Shown here: piece after piece, positions 33,380 to 44,842 of the stretch
Position numbering within the stretch: position 1 is the stretch's first letter
Layout of the letters: each line of letters starts with the position of its first letter
Source: Selaginella moellendorffii
Taxonomy: Eukaryota > Streptophyta > Lycopodiopsida > Selaginellales > Selaginellaceae
Direction of reading: 5' to 3'
DNA length: 64,000 bases
Assembly: GCF_000143415.4 (NCBI RefSeq)
Contig: NW_003314273.1
Coordinates: forward strand, 906,175 to 970,174
Program-made: the position numbers and the translations under genes
Notes under the pieces: generated by a model
What the model was told of the DNA's origin: nothing
The model's database searches: none
The model's input: only the letters and a program-made list of their open reading frames with translations

Positions 33380-35498
33380 TCACGGCCTGAAAGGCCTTCG
33401 AAAATCTCCTCCCGCGTCTCGCAAGCTCATCCACGATCGATCCAAAGAGAGAGGCCCAGTGAAAGCTCCACGATTGCTGTTGCTGTTCCTTCTCGCCGGA
33501 GAGATTTGCTGTTGCCTTTGCTGGTGGTGTCGAGAGGAGCCTCCAAAGTTTCCATTGCCCGGCCGCATATCCAGTCCCGACAGGGAGTTCCGCTTCCTCG
33601 AATGGTGCTGCTGCCTCTCGGACGAACTCGACGGTCTTTGCTTTGGAGCGCTCTGAGAGCGGGACTTTGCCTTGGTCGATTTCGTAGAAGCCATGTAGCT
33701 GGGAAAGCCATCGTAGTTGTAGCTGTAGAGCTCGTCGGCCTGGTGTTGCTCGCTCCTGTTGGAGAGAAAAGCGTTGCTTTTGGTGGTCTTGGAGCCAGTC
33801 GTAGAGAATGCGGGGCTGCTCTTGGCAGTTGAGAGGAAGCTGTCCTCATCATCGTAGTCGCCAACAAAAGCCGAGTAGATCTTCTCTTGCACGTCGTTGC
33901 TAAACCTGTCGAAGCTCGCGGCATAGAACTGCTGTTTTTCGGCGGGGCGGTTCGGTGGTGGCGATGTCGACCAAGTGTTGGTATCAAATGTTATCGATTC
34001 GGATGACAACCCAGACTTTCTTCTCGGCCTGCGCTTTGAAAATCTGGCCGAGTCTATCTCCACCACTTTAGCACTGCTCTCGGAGCTTCTGTCTTGCTGC
34101 GCAGCATCAGGAGCACTTCTGGTGCTCTCCTCCGCGGGAGGACCTCCTCCCTGAGTTTCCCATGGATGAGCAGCCATCCATCGTTCCAACCAGCTCCATT
34201 CCCAGGGGCTAGTTTCCGACTCACAGCCAAGATTGTTGGCTCCACTCTACAGAAGAATTTGCAGTGTCACGAGAGACAAATGGAAAAGCTTACTTAAGTT
34301 ACCTGGTGGCCATAAGCATAAGCCAACGCTCTTTCGCGCTTGAGAAGTCCGATCTGCTTTTGATCGAACTTGCACTGCAAGTCATCCACGCTTCTAGCCG
34401 AGGTATCCCATCCGTCCTAAAAGAATCAAGTCAACTTTGGGACACAATGAAAACCCGGAGCACATTTACCACGGATTTTCTAGGACGGACATCTTGCTGA
34501 TGCTGCTGTCGCCGGTGACGAAGCTGCTGTTGGGGCGGCAGGCCTTCGTCGGATGCACGACGTGCACGAGCACGAGCTTGAACTTTAACAAGCGCCTGCA
34601 TGCAGTGGAGTGTAAGGGCAGCTTGTTTACGAACAAGATGACCGCGGAACAAAGCTTGCAACCTGACCACAGCCTTGAGAGCTCGCAGCGCTCTTCTAGC
34701 CTGTAGAGAAAAACGGCAAGCTTTACAAATCGACCGATGAAGTGGTACAACTACTTACGAGATATCCTCGGAAGCCAGTCTGGATGATCACTGCGGCCCA
34801 CTCTTCCAAACTCACGCATCCACGGAACGAGCCTCCAGTGCTGGTGAGACGAACCACTGCGGCCGCTGCTTGAGCAGCAGCCACGGCAGCCTCGGCAGCC
34901 GCAGCGGAGGCAGCCGCAACCGCAATTGCATGCTTGCTCTGGTCCTTTTCGAAAGAGAGGCTGTCGCTAATATCAAAGTCATGCAGAGGATGGTGGTGAC
35001 TATGGCGACGCTGATCGTCGCTCTTGCGAACGGCATCTGCTACAGCCGAGTCTTTGGCAGACGATCTTCCAAAGCTCCACCTGCGCCTCTCTCGCGGCTT
35101 CTTCTTCTGCAAAGCGAATCAACCACAAGGAATCAATACCCTCACAAAAATCCGGGAAAACGACAGCAGCAACAAGGAAACAAAGCACAAGGCGATAAAA
35201 CTCCAAACTTTTAAACACGGCGAAGAAGCGAGTATTAAAACTCTCGAGCAAGACGTTTCTGATCGTGAGATGTGAAGACCACAAAATCTGGCAGCCATAA
35301 CTTCAACAGCATAAAGGAGAAAGAAAGAAAGAAAGAAATTCAAACTTCGGTGGAATCGATGGGATTGGAATCACTTACACTGGACTCCTCGCTCTTGCGT
35401 TCTTCAAACGAAGAGATCTTCTCCTTGGAGGACGAAGACGAGGACTTGCTCGACTTGACTCCAATGAAGCTCAAAAACCACCGGCTAGATTTGCCCAT
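33380..35498 (-). CDS. IQ67-domain (IQD) calmodulin-binding protein
   Basis: Plant IQD scaffold protein that binds calmodulin and usually associates with microtubules or the plasma membrane. ATG 35498 gives the family's typical start ([20 protein letters not shown]), then [20 protein letters not shown]. An Ala-rich helix follows ([20 protein letters not shown]). The IQ67 core spans exons: [56 protein letters not shown] and QARARARR. Later exons give [15 protein letters not shown]-like Ser-rich sequence, [10 protein letters not shown] and the C-terminal [12 protein letters not shown] with basic low-complexity sequence; stop TGA 33380-33382. Five or so exons with short introns. A truncated copy lies at 30766-31456. 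Confidence 0.88.
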
Positions 35499-36688
35499 TC
35501 TTGTCTCTCACAGGAGCATCACCTAAGCGAGAAGATCACACAGCAAAGTCAACCCTAGTACAAGGAAGAAGAGAGGACACAAGATCACGGGAATGCATGC
35601 CTCCCGTGATCTCACTGTACGAAGATCAAGCCGAGAAAGAGGAGCTCACCTTGCGAAAGGGGGTTTTGTCCCACTGAGACTACCGAAATATCGCCAGGCG
35701 CATCGAAAAGAGCAAATGCAGCTAGAGCGCGAGCTGGCGATCAATCCAGGCAAACGATTGAGCGCGCACAACCGAGAGGAGACGAGGCCGAGAGCGCATG
35801 TAAGCAGGAGAGTGGATTAAGAAGCTCCACCAGCGAGCGCGATGGCGATGGCGATGGCGATGGGGATGGCGATCGAGAATGGGGCGCGGCGGCGACCATA
35901 GCTCGCGGCCTCGACCTATATGGAGGAAGAGAGAAGAGGGAAAACTGTGCCAACAGCCCGATTCGAAACTCGGCCTCACGTCCGCCGATTCTACAGCCCC
36001 GCATACGTGTCGTGACACGTCAGCGACACGTCACTGCGCCTCCAGCGTGGAGCACCCGACGGCGCCGATTGCATCGCTGCGTGTACGCGAAATCACGGGT
36101 GTCATTAAACTGGAATTTATGATGCATTATTCCGCTTTTCTGCCGAACCAAAAAACAAAGAGAAAAAATGAAAAAATGAGGGTGTGAGGGCCAAGTGACT
36201 CACAAGGGAAAAAAAAAAAAACCATTCAATGAGTCCATCACATTAAAACTTTTCGATTGAAGATAAGGATAGATAGAAGCAAAATCTCTCCTCCTTTTAT
36301 CTTGTGTAATAAGCTTTAGAGATCGATCGACGATGATCCATGTGAAGAGCTCCCAAATTTGTGGAGAGTTCCACACGATCATCACCACTGTTGTGAGTGA
36401 GACTTCTTCCCTTGATCAAAGCCTGCATCTTCCAAATCATCTTATGTTACAAATACAGCCTCCTGTTCTTCCCTGTTCTTCCCCAGCCCGCTTGTTAATA
36501 CTGTAAAACTACCTGTTAATGAATAGTTGTGCTGTGCCAGTGTACAAAAAGAACCTCAATCCGGCTATCGTTTCCCTATTTTTCCAGAGCCCAAAGTCAG
36601 CCATGACAAATGCCTTAAAGACCAATCGAAAGAAGAAAAAGTGACAAACCTCGGTTGGTTTTTTTTCTCTTTGCTGTGTTGTTTGCTT
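35499..36688. other. Upstream region of the IQD gene and 3' flank of the EMSY-like gene
   Basis: Includes an ATGGCG hexamer microsatellite at about 35841-35876. Both strands carry open frames of about 90-100 codons across it, which are low-complexity His/Arg or Ser/Pro products. 36001-36040 has direct CGTGTCGTGACACGTCAGCG / CGACACGTCA elements (ACGTCA and CACGT cores, bZIP-type sites), plausibly in the IQD promoter. 36200-36680 is untranslated or spacer, with no gene seen. Confidence 0.4.
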
Positions 36689-38775
36689 CTAGCCATCTTC
36701 GTCTTTCTCGTCACCGTCCTCCCCTTGCTGATCGTCGTAAGCGTCGGACGCCGCACCGCCCTCGCCGGCAGTGTGCTCGCCGTCGGAGCCATCGGCCTCG
36801 GCCCTCTCGTTTCCAGCAGTTTCTTCCTCGTCACTGTCCGCGTTTGTGTGTTCCCGACTGTTTTGAGCGCTGCTTCTGTGCTCCCTTTCGTGATCAACGG
36901 ATTGAGTTTGCGACGAAGGTGGCTGCCCGGCATCGTCTGTAACATATGAGAACAATTAACAGACCACAGTCTTGTTTCTTCGTCCCCGAGCATTTATTCG
37001 AGAGCATAAAACATACCACTCTCGGCTTCGTCAGACGACTCGCCGACTTGTGCTAGTGCTCTCCTGATATTCTCCTCGTGAGCCTGAAAGCCCGCGCTGT
37101 TAGAAAAAAGAAAAGCAATAACTCCGGGATGGGAAAAGCACTACCTTGGCGGCTTTCTTTGCATCTTCGAGCTTGGCCAAATCGTCATCCTCCTCCAGCT
37201 TGTCCACCTATTAAAGGCAGTGAAAAGGAAATTAATAGTAATTTCTCTGTCATTCGAATGTAAAAAAAGTAGCACAACCTCCTTCGCCAGGTCTTCTATT
37301 GGTATAAGTCCGAGTGATGACCGCGAGCCGTTCTCAGCCGAGGATGGCCCTTTCCATCCCCGCATTTTTGGAGTACCGCCCCGTGCTTTCCCACCCGGTG
37401 ATGCTACGCTACCCTTTGGCCCTCTCTTCATGCCGCGGCCCATGCCACCTCTAGCAGCTCCAGGTGGCGGGGCTTTGCGTCCTATAACTGCATTTGGACC
37501 CTCGACCCATTTCAAGTCGCTCGGAGGCACCTGAGAGAAAATACCACAATCTCAAACTCGCATGATAAGAGCAAACGATCGCTTACTTCTTTGAGATCTA
37601 TCCATTCCCACGTCTCATTTGCGGTGTCCATGTCGTAGACAAGTGCATGACGTCCCTAAAAGACTGAGTTGGAAACAAAATGATAAGAATGGTACTCTGG
37701 TTACCGTCTCCGCATTGTAGTCGGTGATAAGAGCCTCGTAGAATGCGTTATCTTCCGGCCATCGCGTTTTAACTTTCTTCCCAATGTATGGATCTATCGA
37801 GACTTCGGCTGAATTCTCTGAAGCTTTATTCGAGGGTGGCCTCCCGGCCTTACCGCCATGTCCTTTTGAAGAGCTAGAAGCTCGCCCTTGCAGCTACAGA
37901 AAAAAGAACGAAGGTAAGTCGACAGGCAAGAGAACTGAGAAAGTTTGCCTTTTGCTTCTTTCCGCGGGGACCATTGCTTGGCCCAGGACGCTTAGAGCCG
38001 GAGGTCGATTGAACAGGACCGGTTTTGATATGTGGAGGCAGCGGAGGTGTTGGAGTCGACGACGACGGAGGCAACGCTGCCTGAGGAAGAAGCGCAGTTT
38101 TTTGCTTCTTGCGAGACTGAGTTGTTACAGGAGGCGGCGAAACCTCAGCGGAGGGCGCAATTGCTGGTGGCACCGCGGATAGTTGTCTGAAATGAAAGAA
38201 AGAATTAATTTGCAAGAGTACATGTCAAGCAAAAAAAACTTTCTTACTGGATTTGTTTGATGCTTTCATCGCTCGCAACTTTTCCCAAAAACTCCCGGTG
38301 TTGCTCGTCAGTGACGCGCAATTCTTTGCGCAAATCCGTCATCAGCCGCTCCTTTGCCTAGGACAACATCCCAAAGTCACAAGGATGAAAGAACGAACAC
38401 AAATGGAAAAAAGAAAACCTCCAACAACTCACCCAAGTGATGACCTCCGACTGAGCTCCAAACGCACGTAAAACTGCAGTGTAGGCCTCCTGCTCCAGCC
38501 GATGGATCATATGATCCACACTCCCCGAAGGCTGCGAGCTCGCGTAGATCACTCCCGTGGCAGCTCTCCCATTCCCACTCACGCGGACGCCTCGCGAGGC
38601 ACGGCCGCCGGCGGAATGCGTGGGCGGCAGATCGTCGTCAGTCCCTGGGCGCAAACGCTTAGCTATAGATCGCTGCCGAGGAATCGATCGATCGACGGGA
38701 GAGGGAGAGCGAGCGCTTACCGCTACTGTCCAAGGGGTCGTCGTATTCCATGCTATGCGAGCGCCTTCCCGACAT
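36689..38775 (-). CDS. EML: EMSY-like protein (ENT plus Agenet/Tudor-like domains)
   Basis: Plant EMSY-LIKE chromatin reader; relatives act in histone-mark reading and immunity-related transcription. ATG 38775 (MSGRRSHSMEYDDPLDSS) is followed by a short intron. The ENT domain then spans exons: MIHRLEQEAYTAVLRAFGAQ, SEVITW, AKERLMTDLRKELRVTDEQH, EFLGKVASDESIKQI. A Pro/Ser-rich linker with RKKQK and GPRGKKQK nuclear-type signals leads to the Tudor-like part: IGKKVKTRWPEDNAFYEALI, TDYNAETGRHALVYD, TANETWEWIDLKEVPPSDLK. A Gly/Arg-rich segment (GAARGGMGRGMKRGPKGS) and a coiled stretch (EEDDDLAKLEDAKKAAKAHE) follow. The tail is very acidic (DDQQGEDGDEKDEDG); stop 36689-36691. Domain order is diagnostic. 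Confidence 0.88.
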
Positions 38776-39083
38776 CTATCCTCGCTCAGCGCCTCCACAT
38801 TGCCCTAATCACTCCCTCCTGGGACACAAAAAGATTTCCCTTAGGTTGTGTGTAGGACGTCCTTTGCCCTGTTAATCCTTTGGGCACTCGCTCGTCTCTC
38901 CTCCAGCGCGGAGATTCGACAAACTCTCCATATCGGCCCCCCGCCGCGCCGCCACTACGCCGCCAAGTACGAGCGGCGGCGCCGCCTCAATCGCTGGTCC
39001 GCTCGAAAACCCTAAAACAGGCCCAACGAAGCCCTAGAGAACAGGGGAGAGCTTATCTCTGTCGGACAAGCAGCATTTTTCTT
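38776..39083. promoter_or_regulatory. EMSY-like promoter with telo-box
   Basis: About 300 bases between the EMSY-like start and the end of the next minus-strand gene. It contains AAAACCCTAAAACAGG near 39006 (telo-box) and AAGCCCTAGAG near 39030. The GC-rich part at 38930-38990 carries open frames that look accidental. Confidence 0.35.
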
Positions 39084-40324
39084 TCATTTCACGAGTCCCA
39101 GATTGATCATTCCCCAGGCAGTGCTGGGCCATTTCTTCTCCTTGGCATTCATCTCTAGAACTCTTCCCCACGCGATCCAGGCCTCCCACGCGACGCGCTT
39201 GTCCCACGCCGTGCCCCACTGCAGCAGCCGCTCCAATCCCAGCGCCGCCTCCACCGCCGCCTCCTCAAACGCGCCCTCCAGGCAGCACAGCTGCGCTAGA
39301 ACAAGATGGGGCTCGCCAATCCACGGGTTCCTCTCGCAAGCGCCGCGGAGCTTCCCCGCGATCCAATCGAACCCCTGGCGCTTGAGATCCGCGCCCACTG
39401 CCTCGAGATACAAATCCCTGGCCGCGATCTGGTCCACCGGGCGAAGAAGCTTGGAGCAGCCGTCGAAGAGGGGCGGGAGCTTCAAAGCTATGGCGGCGGG
39501 AGCGTCGCATATTCCGTTATCCTGTTCTTCCTCGTTGAGGAGCCCCTTGAGGAGGAGGCCCATGCGCGAGATCGAGCTCATCCACAGGCCGGGCTGGACG
39601 TCGCCAGGCCAGAGCGCCCAGTAGTGATTCCCGCTGAATCGGAGCTCGCCATCGCGATTGTCGAAGAGATTGTCTTGCCAATTGTAGAGCTGATCGCAAA
39701 AATCGGCCATGGTGAGCAGCACGAACACGGCCACGATGCGTCTTGGCAGCCTCACGTCCTCGCCATTCCGGATGTTCTTCACGGTGATGAATCCATCGGG
39801 AAGTAGCAGCTTGCTTTTCTTGCCCGATCGATCGCTAGCGGCGGCCTCTTGCAGCTGATCGTCAGAAAACCTGGCAAGAACAAAGAAAGAATTGGGGGCA
39901 GAGAAAATTTCGATAGGATCGATCGCGATCTCGATCGATGTCGCGAATTTCGAATGGATTACCTGAAGAGGAGCATGTCGTGGATGAGCTCCTGCCGCGG
40001 CACGATGCAGAAGAGCTCGACCAGCTGCTCGGCCGGATCGCCGATGAGATCCTTGACGCGGCTGCGATCCACGCCCGGCTCGAAGATCGCGAGATTGACG
40101 TAGGAATTGGAGTAGGACGAGTGGAAGAGGCCGCAGCGGCACACATCGTCGGGCGCGCCCCAGAGCTTGAGAATCCTGTAAACCTCGACCAGATGCTGGA
40201 AGAATGTGCCGTGCTTGTGAAAGCATTCCGAGGCGCCCGTGGATCTGAGCACCGAGAGCCAGTGGGGGAGCGCCGGATCGATGGCGGCGTACTCCTCGCG
40301 CAAGAAGAGCCGCGCCTTCTCCAT
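39084..40324 (-). CDS. HD-like DUF6817-type conserved plant protein
   Basis: Two exons. Exon 1 runs from ATG 40324 (MEKARLFLREEYAAIDPALP) to about 39963; a 91-bp intron follows, and exon 2 resumes RFSDDQLQEAAASDRSGKKS and ends NLGLVK at the stop 39084-39086. The first half looks like a remote HD-superfamily fold: HKHGTFFQHLVEVYRIL, WGAPDDVCRCGLFHSSY, and later LLTMADFCDQLYNWQDNLF with MADFCDQ as a likely helix partner. The second half is helical and TPR-like (NPWIGEPHLVLAQLCCLEGA, AAVEAALGLERLLQWG). I recall this layout as DUF6817 in plants and bacteria; the catalytic role is unproven. The HxxxH-type histidines would suggest metal-dependent phosphohydrolase chemistry, but a complete HD pair is not obvious. 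Confidence 0.72.
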
Positions 40325-40445
40325 TGCATGGAAGTGAAAGAATCCGCCATAGCCATTTTATGGGAGAGCATATTTTACACGGCACGTAGAATATGCTTAC
40401 TACACCGTTTTGATCCACTCAAAAGAAGGAGAACGAACGAAATAT

Positions 40446-41442
40446 TTACGTGGCTTTAGGCCATGTAGCCTGAGCAGACATGATGATCCCAACGATGACG
40501 CCGAAGAGACCCAGCGCGCTTCCAAAGATCTCAATCACCAAAATTTTTACAAACAGCGTCGAGTTTTGAGCGTCCGAGAGAGCGCAGCTGCTGCCAATCA
40601 CTCCAACACAAATCCTGCAAGGAAAACTCGAGATCGTCAGAACTGATCCAAAACTATAAGCTCAAACTCTCGTTCCTTGTCAAGCCCCAGAAAAAGAAGA
40701 ATTTGCAAGGAAGAGCTACACGAAAGGCAACAAACTTTGAGAACTTACGAAGAGCTCACAGTGAAAGCTTATAACTAAAAGCTCCAACTCTCAAGACCCA
40801 GAAGAAAAAAGAGATTTTGCAGGGAATTGAAGAACTGAGCTGTGAAACGCAACTAAAGTGGAGCTCAAACAAAAACTTTCTAGGACAAACTTAGAAACTA
40901 CGAAAAACTCACTGTGAAAGCTTACCCGCAAACAAGATTTGCAAAGCCGACGATTATTCCAGAGGCAAAGATGGAGTAGCCAGCGCGCATCGACTCCGCT
41001 GTGTGCTGGTAGTCTCGAGTGACAGACTCCAGCTTAGTCTGCAAGATGATGGCAACTATAACTCCATAGATTGCAACAGCCTCGCAAAAAATCACACTAA
41101 AACATTATGCGTGATTAGCTCTTTGAGCAACCAAAGAACAAGCAAGGAGCGCAGAAAGAAAAAAAGAAATACCTGATGAGATTCTTGGATGTGATTCTTG
41201 GAGCTTTGATCGCGGCGCCGATGAGACTGCTCCCGGTCACGTAAATCCCCCTAAAGAATTTCGAAAGATTGGAGAATTTCGATACAACTTGATCTATCCG
41301 CTAGAGATTGAAGAGAATTTACACACCAGGATGCGCCGAGCACCGAAACGCCGATGGAAATCGCAATGCCGATCGCGGCGAATGTGTAGGGCGAGATGTA
41401 GAGCAAGGCGTGGCGCCACGAGCTGCTGTCTGCGGCCCTCAT
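40446..41442 (-). CDS. VHA-c'': V-type proton ATPase proteolipid subunit c''
   Basis: Membrane-ring subunit of the V-ATPase Vo sector, moving protons into vacuole or Golgi lumen. ATG 41442 ([20 protein letters not shown]) gives one helix with [19 protein letters not shown]. Next is [20 protein letters not shown] and the proton-carrying glutamate helix [20 protein letters not shown]. The third and fourth helices follow ([40 protein letters not shown]), ending [11 protein letters not shown] and TAA 40446-40448. Four short introns, all in frame (first join gives SWGIYVTG). The total is about 178 residues, the usual length for plant c''. Confidence 0.92.
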
Positions 41443-41814
41443 TGCTGCGAGCCCTAGAACACGGGAATATGCGTGGAATATCTTAGCTGGTTAACGGAAA
41501 TTATTTTTAACTTGAGATTTAGGGTTTAGGGGCACGTGGCGAAATACCATAGCTCCCGTTTCAACTTCTTGGGGGGAAGAGCTTTTGTGCCTGATCTCTA
41601 GGGTTCTTTAGCTTTTCCGCGATGATCAATCGATCCCAGAGGCATTCTCAGCTCGGCCAGCGGAATCTTTCTCTTGCTGGTGGCGCGCTGCGATCTCGTA
41701 GTTAGCACGCGTAAGAATCGAGTGCTTTGTAGCTCAGCTCCTGTAGCAACTACCAAGAGTGTGTTCGCGGCAAGGGACGTTCGATCACGAGAAGCGGCAG
41801 ATCGATCGTGAGCG
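41443..41814. promoter_or_regulatory. Divergent promoter between VHA-c'' and OSCA1-like, telo-box and G-box
   Basis: TTTAGGGTTTAGGGGCACGTGGC at about 41518-41540 joins a telo-box (AAACCCTAAA on the minus strand) to a perfect CACGTG G-box (41533-41538). G-boxes bind bHLH/bZIP factors including ABA- and light-response regulators. A second CTAGGGTTC lies near 41599. 372 bases separate the two start codons. Confidence 0.5.
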
Positions 41815-44653
41815 ATGGCGACTCTCCAAGATCTCATGCTCTCGGCTGCGATTAATGGCGGATCCACGATCGTCTTCCTCCTCGTCTTTGCGTTCTTGCG
41901 GCTCCAGCCATTCAGCGACAGGGTTTATTATCCCAAATGGTTCATCAAGGGCGTCCGGAAGAGCGAGGATCGACCGATTAAGGCCAGGTTTGTGAACCTC
42001 GACCCCAGGGCGTATTTGCATTTCCTAGATTGGATGTGGGAGTCCATTCGGATGCCAGAGCTAGAGCTGATCGATCACGCAGGGCTGGATTCGGCGATTC
42101 TCTTGCGAATTTATCTTCTGGGGTATGCTCTTCCTTTCTCTTAGTTTTTGATCGCTCGCTTATGCCCCTTTATTTTCAGCTTAAAGGTTTTTGTGCCATT
42201 GCTGGTTTTGTGTTTCCTCATTTTGGTGCCCGTGAATGCCACTGATACGAACTTGCGCAAGTCCTCTGGGAAGCTTTTCTCTGCCGACATTGATAAATTG
42301 TCGGTGGCAAATGTGCAAGATAGATCCGACAGGTAAGCCTCGCTCTTTCTTTTTTATTTTCTTGTATTGTTTGATCTTATAAACTTCTACTTCCGTTAGG
42401 CTCTGGGCACATATGCTATTGACATATGTGTTTACACTGTGGACGTGTTACGTGCTCCACAACGAGTACAAAACTGTGGCTTTCATGAGACTGAGATTTT
42501 TAAAGTCTCAGATGAGTCGACCGGAACAGTTCACGGTCTGTTGTTGGTTTTTGTTTGTTTTTGTGTGATCATCCTATTTCATTTCAGGTTCTTGTTCGGC
42601 AAATTCCTGACGATCCCGATGAAACTGTGGGTCTTCATGTCGACCACTTCTTTCGTGTCAACCATTATGAACACTACCTTATGTATCAGGCAGGTGAAGT
42701 TTTCTGATCATGCTGTTCTATTTTTCTTACGAAGTTTGAAATGCAGATTGTATATAATGCCAATAAGCTTGCAAAGATTGTTAAGAAGATTGAGGACATT
42801 GAAAACAAGCTAAATTATTGTCGTATCATGGAATCAAGAAATCCTTCTTCCAGGCCTCAAATCAAGGTTTTCATCTCCCAATCAAGTAAATCAAACTGCT
42901 AATCTAGTACGTCGCTTGCAGAAAGGATTTCTCGGGATCAGAGGAGAGAAGCTTGATGCCATGAAGTTTTACACATCAGAAATAGAGAGACTTGTCGGCG
43001 AGGTAAGGCATAATATAATGTAGAACTCGGCCAATGATCGTGACTTGAGCAGGCAGCAACAGAGAAGGAAAGAATTTTCAGCGATGAAAAGGCAAAACTT
43101 CCAGTTGCATTCGTTACATTCGACTCGCGTTGGGGAGCTGCTGTCTGTGCTCAGACTCAACAAACGAAAGACCCTACGAAGTGGCTCGCGGAATGGGCGC
43201 CTGAGCCTCGGGATGTGTATTGGAGGAATCTCGCTATTCCATACATGGAGCTCTACTTTCGAAAGATCGCCATAACGGCAGCTGTCGTCGTCCTCATTCT
43301 CTTCTTTATGATTCCCGTGACGTTCGTGCAGTCACTGGCAAACATAGAAGACATTGAGCGGACTGTCAAGTTCTTAAGACCAGTAATCGAGAGGTAAGTT
43401 TTCATAACTTGTGAAACGAAGTTGACGGTTTTTCTTTGCAGGAAGTTTATAAAATCGATACTACAAGGATTTCTCCCGGGTCTAGCGTTGAAAATTTTCC
43501 TTCTCATTCTCCCCAGCGTCTTGATGATCTTGTCAAAGGTAGAGGGACATTTATCTCTGTCGAAGCTGGACAGGATGGCAGCAGCCAAGCACTTCTACTT
43601 CATGGTCTTCAACGTTTTCTTTGCCAGTGTCTTCACTGGCTCGGCATTGCAGCAGCTCAAGCTTTTCTTGCACAAATCACCCTCCGAGTAAGCAAAAACT
43701 TCTTATCTCTAGCACGCTCTCAACGTAAGCGTGTTCCAGCATTCCACAGCTTCTAGGCGATGCCATACCACTCAAGGCCACCTTCTTCATCTCCTACATC
43801 ATGGTGGACGGCTGGGCGAGCGTGGCCGGAGAGATCCTGAGGCTCAAGCCGCTCCTCTTTTTCCACTTTCGCAACATGATGTTCGTCAAGACGGAGAAAG
43901 ACAGGGAAAAGGCCATGGCCCCCGGCGGCCTCAGCCTCAACACTGCGCTTCCTCACGTCGGCCTCTACTTCTTGCTCGGCCTCGTCTACGCAGTCATCGC
44001 ACCGATCATCCTCCCATTCATCGTCACCTTCTTTGGCTTCTCATATCTCGTCTATCGTAACCAGGTTGGATTCTCTTGTTTTCCTCCACTTCTCCTGTAA
44101 TCCTCGTTGCGTTCCAGGTGATCAACGTGTACCACCCGGAGTACGAGAGCGCTGGCGGCTTCTGGCCCCACATCCACAACCGGGTCGTTGCTTCCATGAT
44201 TATCATGCAGCTCACGCTACTGGGTCTTCTTTCCACGAAGCGAGCGGCCAGTTCCACTCCATTCCTCGCCGGTTTGCCAGTCTTAACCTTCATATTTCAT
44301 ACGTATACCAAGCGGTGCTTCGAGTCCGCCTTTGTCAAGTTCCCTCTCGAGGTAAGTTCATAGTTTCTTCGACTGTTCTTCCGAGAGTTCTTTCTTCCGA
44401 GATACTTAACTCGATGATGCAGGAAGCGAGAGCCAAGGATTTAATCGACCAGGCCAAAGATCCCCACACCGACTTCCGGTCCCTGTTTAGAAACTCGTAC
44501 ACCCATCCCGTGTTGAAAACCGAGGAGGATTTAGAGCAGGGACACCGGGATTGGCAAGAAGGCGACACTCAGCTGGTGCCGACCAAGCGTGGATCGTCGG
44601 CACGCCAGTCCAGGGCCCCCAGCGTAAACAACTCCATGACGGGTTTGTTGTGA
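41815..44653 (+). CDS. OSCA1: OSCA1/CSC1-type hyperosmolality-gated cation channel
   Basis: Mechanosensitive Ca2+-permeable channel of the OSCA/TMEM63 family, which senses membrane tension at the plasma membrane. ATG 41815 (MATLQDLMLSAAINGGSTIV) gives the first helix with FAFLRLQPFSDRVYYPKW, then RMPELELIDHAGLDSAILLR. The cytosolic RNA-binding-like domain contains RPEQFTVLVRQIPDDPDETV and VAFVTFDSRWGAAVCAQTQQ, WAPEPRDVYWRNLAIPYMEL. The RSN1_7TM part has LILFFMIPVTFVQSLANIED, LPGLALKIFLLILPSVLMIL, YIMVDGWASVAGEILRLKPL, FFHFRNMMFVKTEKDREKAM, NVYHPEYESAGGFWP. The C-terminal tail ends VNNSMTGLL, stop 44651-44653. The wording matches the OSCA1 clade, not ERD4. About ten introns of 50-100 bases. 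Confidence 0.93.
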
Positions 44654-44842
44654 TCCACCTAGTTATCAAACCAAAACAGCGTTGTACATAGAAACGTCAA
44701 AACCAGAGAACAAAAATAAAAACAAATGAAAGAAGCAAACGAAACGATGGCGATTCGAGTCGACTCGTGCCTTCTGTAACAACACATGATTAGACCAAAA
44801 CGAAAACGACATTCAAGTGAAGATAACTTACCGTGCTGCTAG
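44654..44842. other. Short convergent spacer between OSCA1-like and ANK-RRM genes
   Basis: 189 bases, AT-moderate, with AAAAATAAAAACAAATGAAA near 44711; 3' untranslated ends of both genes presumably meet here. Nothing else seen. Confidence 0.4.

Noticed and set aside
35722-36018. His/Arg- and Ser/Pro-rich frames upstream of the IQD gene
   Set aside because: Caused by the ATGGCG microsatellite; no splice or domain support.
39084-40418. Single 444-codon minus frame
   Set aside because: Exon 1 of the real gene lies in a different frame; this frame runs through the 91-bp intron. The spliced two-exon model restores the HHG-containing N-terminus.
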